Assembly (NCBI GenBank): GCA_900551965.1
Contig: URYF01000013.1
Location: forward strand, 1-26,646
Source: an uncultured bacterium
GTDB lineage: Bacteria; Cyanobacteriota; Vampirovibrionia; Gastranaerophilales; Gastranaerophilaceae
Reading direction: 5' to 3'
DNA length: 26,646 nt
A model generated the notes under the pieces. The model was not told the origin of the DNA and did no database searches. It saw only the letters and a program-made list of their open reading frames with translations. The position numbers were made by a program, and so were the translations under genes. Each line of letters starts with the position of its first letter. Within the stretch, counting starts at the first letter, position 1. Below, in pieces: positions 23,209 to 26,646 of this stretch.

Positions 23209-25290
23209 CTATTCGCCTGCCATACCTAATACTCTGACAAATTCTTCTACAGTTGTCAAACCGTTCAAAATATGATTGTGGCAGCACTGATGTAATGTAG
23301 TCATACCATTGCTGACTGCACTTTCTTCGATTTCCAAATCATGAGCACCTTGAGCAATAAGTTTTTTAATTTCTTTTGTAATCTGCATGATTTCATAAAC
23401 CCCAAGACGTCCTTTATATCCTTGGAATCCGCATTTGTTACAACCTTTTGCCCTGTATATTGGAGTTTTTGTCAACTTTTCAATTTCTTCAGGATCTGTT
23501 GTAATCATAGCTGCTTCTTCTTTTGTTGGATAATATTCTTCCTTACAGTCATCACAAAGTCTTCTTACAAGACGTTGTGCAATTACACCTGATAAGGTTG
23601 AAGATACCAAGTAGTCTTTTGCACCCATTTCAATCAAACGGGTAACAGTTGCAGCTGCTGAGTTTGTGTGAACGGTACTTAATACTAAGTGACCTGTAAG
23701 TGCGGCTGAAATCGCAATTTCAAGAGTTTCATAGTCACGAATTTCACCGACAAGGATAATATCAGGGTCCTGACGAAGAATAGCTCTCATACATGATGCA
23801 AATGTAATACCTGCTTTGGCATTAATTTGCGATTGGTTGATACCTTCAAGCTTAATTTCTATCGGGTCTTCGATTGTTGTAATGTTCACAGACTCATCAT
23901 TCAAACTTTTTAATACAGAATACAGAGTCGTAGTTTTACCGGAACCTGTAGGACCTGATGTTAAGATAATACCATTCGGGCAAGACACCATTTGTTTAAC
24001 TTTTTGGATATCACCCGGAACCGCACCAACCAACTTAATCTCTTTATCATTTGATGCAAGAGATACTGCCGGCGCCAAGATACGGATACAGACCTTTTCC
24101 TTACCTGAAACCGGCAAGGTGTTAATACGGAAGTCGTATGAACAATCTCTGTATGAAATAGAGAAAGTACCATCCTGAGGTCTTCTGTTTTCCGCAATAT
24201 TCATTCTCGCCATTACCTTAAATCGAGCAATAACAGAAGTTTCAACTTTAGCTGGAACATCAAGAACTTTTTGCAGCATACCGTCTTTTCTGTATCTTAC
24301 GATATACCCTGAAAGCCTTGGCTCAATGTGAATATCGGAAACCTTGTTATCAATACCGTTTGTAATAATTTGGTTAACAAATTTTGCAACAGAACCGGTT
24401 GAATCCTGCAATTCAGCATCAACCTGCTCCCAAAGAGTAGCTTCTTCTTCTGTATCAAGAGTTTCAGTTTTAATTTGTTCAATAATTTCATCAGTCTGCT
24501 TTTTCTGGGCAGAGAAGAAAGTATTTAATGAGTTCTGGAACTCATAATGAGTCATCAATAATTGTTTAGGATTTTGACCTGTTAAATAGATGATTTCCTT
24601 CATTACATCCATTTTAATAGGTTTAACAACCCCTAAGATAAGGGTTTTACCGTCAGAAGAAATCGGTATTACAGAATTTGCTCGGATGAAATCCTCAGGC
24701 AATATATTAACAAACTTTTTCTGTTCAACTAACTGATCGGAAGAAACCATGTCATAACCAGTTTGATCATGCAAAACAGATTTTAACTGATCCAGAGAAA
24801 CCAAACCCATTTCAAATAAAGTTGAACCGATTGGAGTATTCTTACGTTTAGCCGCTGCCAAAGCCTTCATCAAATCAACTTCAGAAACAATGCCTTTTTT
24901 GACAAGCATTTCACCCAACTTGCCGGCAGGTACTCCTGCACCTTTATTCGCATCAGCAGCGCCTTGAGGTTTTGGAGTATCAGAAGCTGATTTTTCTGGA
25001 GCTGCAGCACCTGTTGGAACAGGCGCAATACTGTCATTTGAGATAAAAGATGCTAACAACTCTTTTAAATCATCATCTCCTACAAGCATAAATTTTATAG
25101 ATTGCGGAAAAGATTTTTTTAATAAAGCATTTATATCATCTTTATTTGAATTTTTTGAGACAGCAACGAAAAGAAAATTATCCTTTACACTAATCGGAAC
25201 AAAATGGTATTGCCCCATCAGGTTCTTGTCGATACTATCAAGAACCTTTTGATCTATGCTGTTTTTTAATCTTAATATTAGTGCATTCAT
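23209..25290 (-). CDS. pilB: PilB/GspE-type assembly ATPase with MshEN domain
   Basis: The 693-residue hexameric ATPase powers pilus or pseudopilus assembly. Residues 1-85 look like a solitary half of an MshEN domain. An Ala/Pro-rich linker follows (88-122), then a complete MshEN-like domain (124-262, KLGEMLVKKGIVSEVDLMKA). The catalytic part has Walker A GPTGSGKTT (446-454), the Asp box TTIEDPIE (471-478), Walker B DIILVGEIRD (510-519), the His box GHLVLSTVHTN (533-543), and a tetracysteine zinc site C579, C582, C617 and C620. MshEN domains can bind cyclic di-GMP. Only a weak ribosome site precedes the ATG; TATAAT lies 24 bases upstream. The secretin gene is 67 bases upstream. Confidence 0.94.
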   Translation of the reverse strand: MNALILRLKNSIDQKVLDSIDKNLMGQYHFVPISVKDNFLFVAVSKNSNKDDINALLKKSFPQSIKFMLVGDDDLKELLASFISNDSIAPVPTGAAAPEKSASDTPKPQGAADANKGAGVPAGKLGEMLVKKGIVSEVDLMKALAAAKRKNTPIGSTLFEMGLVSLDQLKSVLHDQTGYDMVSSDQLVEQKKFVNILPEDFIRANSVIPISSDGKTLILGVVKPIKMDVMKEIIYLTGQNPKQLLMTHYEFQNSLNTFFSAQKKQTDEIIEQIKTETLDTEEEATLWEQVDAELQDSTGSVAKFVNQIITNGIDNKVSDIHIEPRLSGYIVRYRKDGMLQKVLDVPAKVETSVIARFKVMARMNIAENRRPQDGTFSISYRDCSYDFRINTLPVSGKEKVCIRILAPAVSLASNDKEIKLVGAVPGDIQKVKQMVSCPNGIILTSGPTGSGKTTTLYSVLKSLNDESVNITTIEDPIEIKLEGINQSQINAKAGITFASCMRAILRQDPDIILVGEIRDYETLEIAISAALTGHLVLSTVHTNSAAATVTRLIEMGAKDYLVSSTLSGVIAQRLVRRLCDDCKEEYYPTKEEAAMITTDPEEIEKLTKTPIYRAKGCNKCGFQGYKGRLGVYEIMQITKEIKKLIAQGAHDLEIEESAVSNGMTTLHQCCHNHILNGLTTVEEFVRVLGMAGE

Positions 25291-25314
25291 TTATCTTTTG
25301 TACTTTATCTTTTA

Positions 25315-25320
25315 ATTATA
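25315..25320 (-). promoter_or_regulatory. Possible -10 box before pilB
   Basis: A perfect TATAAT (25320-25315) in the gap between the secretin gene and pilB. No well-placed -35 box was found, so this is a tentative internal promoter. Confidence 0.3.
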
Positions 25321-25357
25321 GTGTATAACGAGTTTCTCAATCTGTATAATTTATAGC

Positions 25358-26524
25358 TTATAACATATTATCATCAGCTACAGCATCTTCAGTATCAATA
25401 ACAATCTGAGGAGTCAAAGTAATAACCATTTCTTCTTTACCTTTTTCAGTGTTAGTACTTCTGAAGAACATACCAATAACCGGTAAATCACCGACAAACG
25501 GAATCTTTTTAACAGTCTTTGTTTCTGTTTCCTGAATCATACCACCGATAACAAGCGTTTCGCCATCTTTGATACGGATACCTTTCAAATCAAGGTCTCG
25601 TCTTTGTAACAATGTGGCAGCCAATTCCTGCTCTCCGGTAGTACCAGTTGTAAATAACTGTTCTTTAATTGTTTTATACTCAGGTTTAATATCAAGAGTT
25701 ACATAGCCATCAGGACTGATAAACGGAGTAATTTCAACTACAATACCGTTATCGTCTTTGATTTCATAATCTCTTTGAACCTGAGGAGTAATACCACCAT
25801 TATCCAAATATTCAGTAGTTACTTTTGATACGTAATCTGAAGATAAGTCAATTTTTGAAGATTGACCACTGGTTAAAAGAACTCTAGGATTAGCTAACAC
25901 TCTGCCCTTTTTGTTTTCAACCAAGTAGTTTACAGCATAAATCAACTGAGGAGATGTACTCCATTTTTGATTTACAGGAGTTACAGTAACCGGACCGTCT
26001 TCTCCGCCACCACTTATTTCATAGCCATGACCTGCAAAGAATATAGGGAAATTCGGATCAGTTGCAAACCCGTTGCCGCCACCAGCGTTAAATGAGAAGT
26101 TCTTACTCATAAACTGCCAAGTGTTATCAAATGTTTTGCTCCCAGTTTCAGACAATGATATAATTTGAACTTCAAGAAAAGCTTGAGGAGTCTTTTTATC
26201 ATTTGCTACAATATATTCTCTTATCATATCATGCTGAGTTTCAGAACCACCAAGGATTTGAATTGTTCCAAGAGTCGGGAAATATGACACTGATAAATTT
26301 ATAAACGGTAAACTTATAAGCTTCTGATTATCAGTTTCGCCCTCCGTAGAGGTTTCTTCTGAAGAGAAGTTTTGAACAGCTAATTGACAAGCTAATTTAC
26401 CACCGCCAACAGAAATGCTGCCGCCGCCTTCTCCGCCGCCTTTGTTGCACGCGGCAAGAAAAACGCCGCACGTCATGACAAACGACAGGCACAATGCCAT
26501 AATAATAATTTTTTTGAGTTTCAT
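25358..26524 (-). CDS. Short secretin (PilQ/GspD family) with its own lipobox
   Basis: The 388-residue protein has a signal peptide ending in LAAC (C26), a lipobox, so it should be lipidated. A Gly-rich stretch follows (GGGEGGGSISVGGG), then a short N-domain (TIQILGGSETQHDMIREYI, QAFLEVQIISLSETGSKTF). The secretin beta-barrel domain comes next, with GRVLANPRVLLTSGQ, VVEITPFISPDGYVTLDI, LVIGGMIQ and IPFVGDLPVIGMFFRS, ending in MVITLTPQIV. It would form the outer-membrane gate for the pilus or secreted substrate. Typical PilQ or GspD proteins are much longer, with AMIN or N0-N2 domains; these are absent. AAGGAAG lies before the ATG. pilB and pilC follow on the same strand. Confidence 0.9.
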   Translation of the reverse strand: MKLKKIIIMALCLSFVMTCGVFLAACNKGGGEGGGSISVGGGKLACQLAVQNFSSEETSTEGETDNQKLISLPFINLSVSYFPTLGTIQILGGSETQHDMIREYIVANDKKTPQAFLEVQIISLSETGSKTFDNTWQFMSKNFSFNAGGGNGFATDPNFPIFFAGHGYEISGGGEDGPVTVTPVNQKWSTSPQLIYAVNYLVENKKGRVLANPRVLLTSGQSSKIDLSSDYVSKVTTEYLDNGGITPQVQRDYEIKDDNGIVVEITPFISPDGYVTLDIKPEYKTIKEQLFTTGTTGEQELAATLLQRRDLDLKGIRIKDGETLVIGGMIQETETKTVKKIPFVGDLPVIGMFFRSTNTEKGKEEMVITLTPQIVIDTEDAVADDNML

Positions 26525-26607
26525 AATAAAACTTCCTTTTTGTTTATTTGATAATAAGATTCAATTTTGTTATCAGAATTGCAATATCCTATCTGAAAAA
26601 TGGCATA

Positions 26608-26644
26608 AAAAAACCTTGGAACTGCAATGGTTCCAAGGTTTTTT
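26608..26644. terminator. Bidirectional rho-independent terminator at the right edge
   Basis: AAAAAACCTTGGAAC (26608-26622) and GTTCCAAGGTTTTTT (26630-26644) are perfect complements around a seven-base loop. It probably ends a gene beyond the right edge and insulates the secretin operon. Confidence 0.85.
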
Positions 26645-26646
26645 GT

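Overview
The window is AT-rich bacterial DNA with compact genes, short gaps and many near-consensus sigma70-type promoters. The gene content suggests a diderm related to the non-photosynthetic Cyanobacteria (Vampirovibrionia/Melainabacteria, probably the gut order Gastranaerophilales). The clues are several class III prepilins with a FTLAEVLI-type start, a lipobox-bearing secretin with PilB and PilC, MlaE/MlaF, a possible DapL-type aminotransferase, and a protein with an N-terminal VAFRG motif. I could not test the lineage by search, so it is an inference.

Layout. 1-256: start of a NifU-like Fe-S scaffold gene (minus, cut by the edge). 379-1756: two tandem pilin-like genes (plus). 1811-3438: a small Asn/Tyr-rich protein (minus) and a divergently transcribed PurD homologue with eroded active-site motifs (plus). 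3546-5178: a third pilin-like gene and a cysteine synthase (minus). 5315-7058: a DnaJ-like co-chaperone overlapping queE (plus). 7061-7576: a secreted TPR protein (minus). 7725-9572: def-fmt-aroH (plus), closed by a bidirectional terminator. 9618-11690: a HerA-like protein with a lost P-loop, a long acidic linker and a PcrA-type Tudor-like tail (minus). 11755-15757: an apparent minus-strand operon mlaE-mlaF-aminotransferase-nadD-yqeK. 15838-15933: an inverted-repeat element. 16089-16622: cobalamin adenosyltransferase. 17112-20500: a large TPR protein and a kinase-like protein with helical repeats. 20631-21885: a DUF805-like membrane protein and a short-chain dehydrogenase. 21984-26524: pilC, pilB and a lipidated short secretin, read in the order secretin, pilB, pilC.

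How the genes fit together. The secretin, PilB ATPase, PilC platform protein and three pilin-like proteins point to a type IV pilus or type II secretion-like machine. The three pilins share a D-[IV]-N-G-x3-P-N-x2-G-x-D-x-F motif. Housekeeping modules cover N-formylmethionine handling (def/fmt), NAD synthesis, lipid transport (Mla), queuosine precursor, cysteine and cobalamin cofactor. No tRNA, rRNA, CRISPR array, transposase or prophage gene was seen.

The most interesting signals are: a repeated TATAAT-N6-ATG arrangement without Shine-Dalgarno at three genes (leaderless mRNA candidates); three proteins that look like decayed or repurposed versions of known enzymes (PurD-like, HerA-like, kinase-like); the pilin motif; and the single-site zinc-domain DnaJ.
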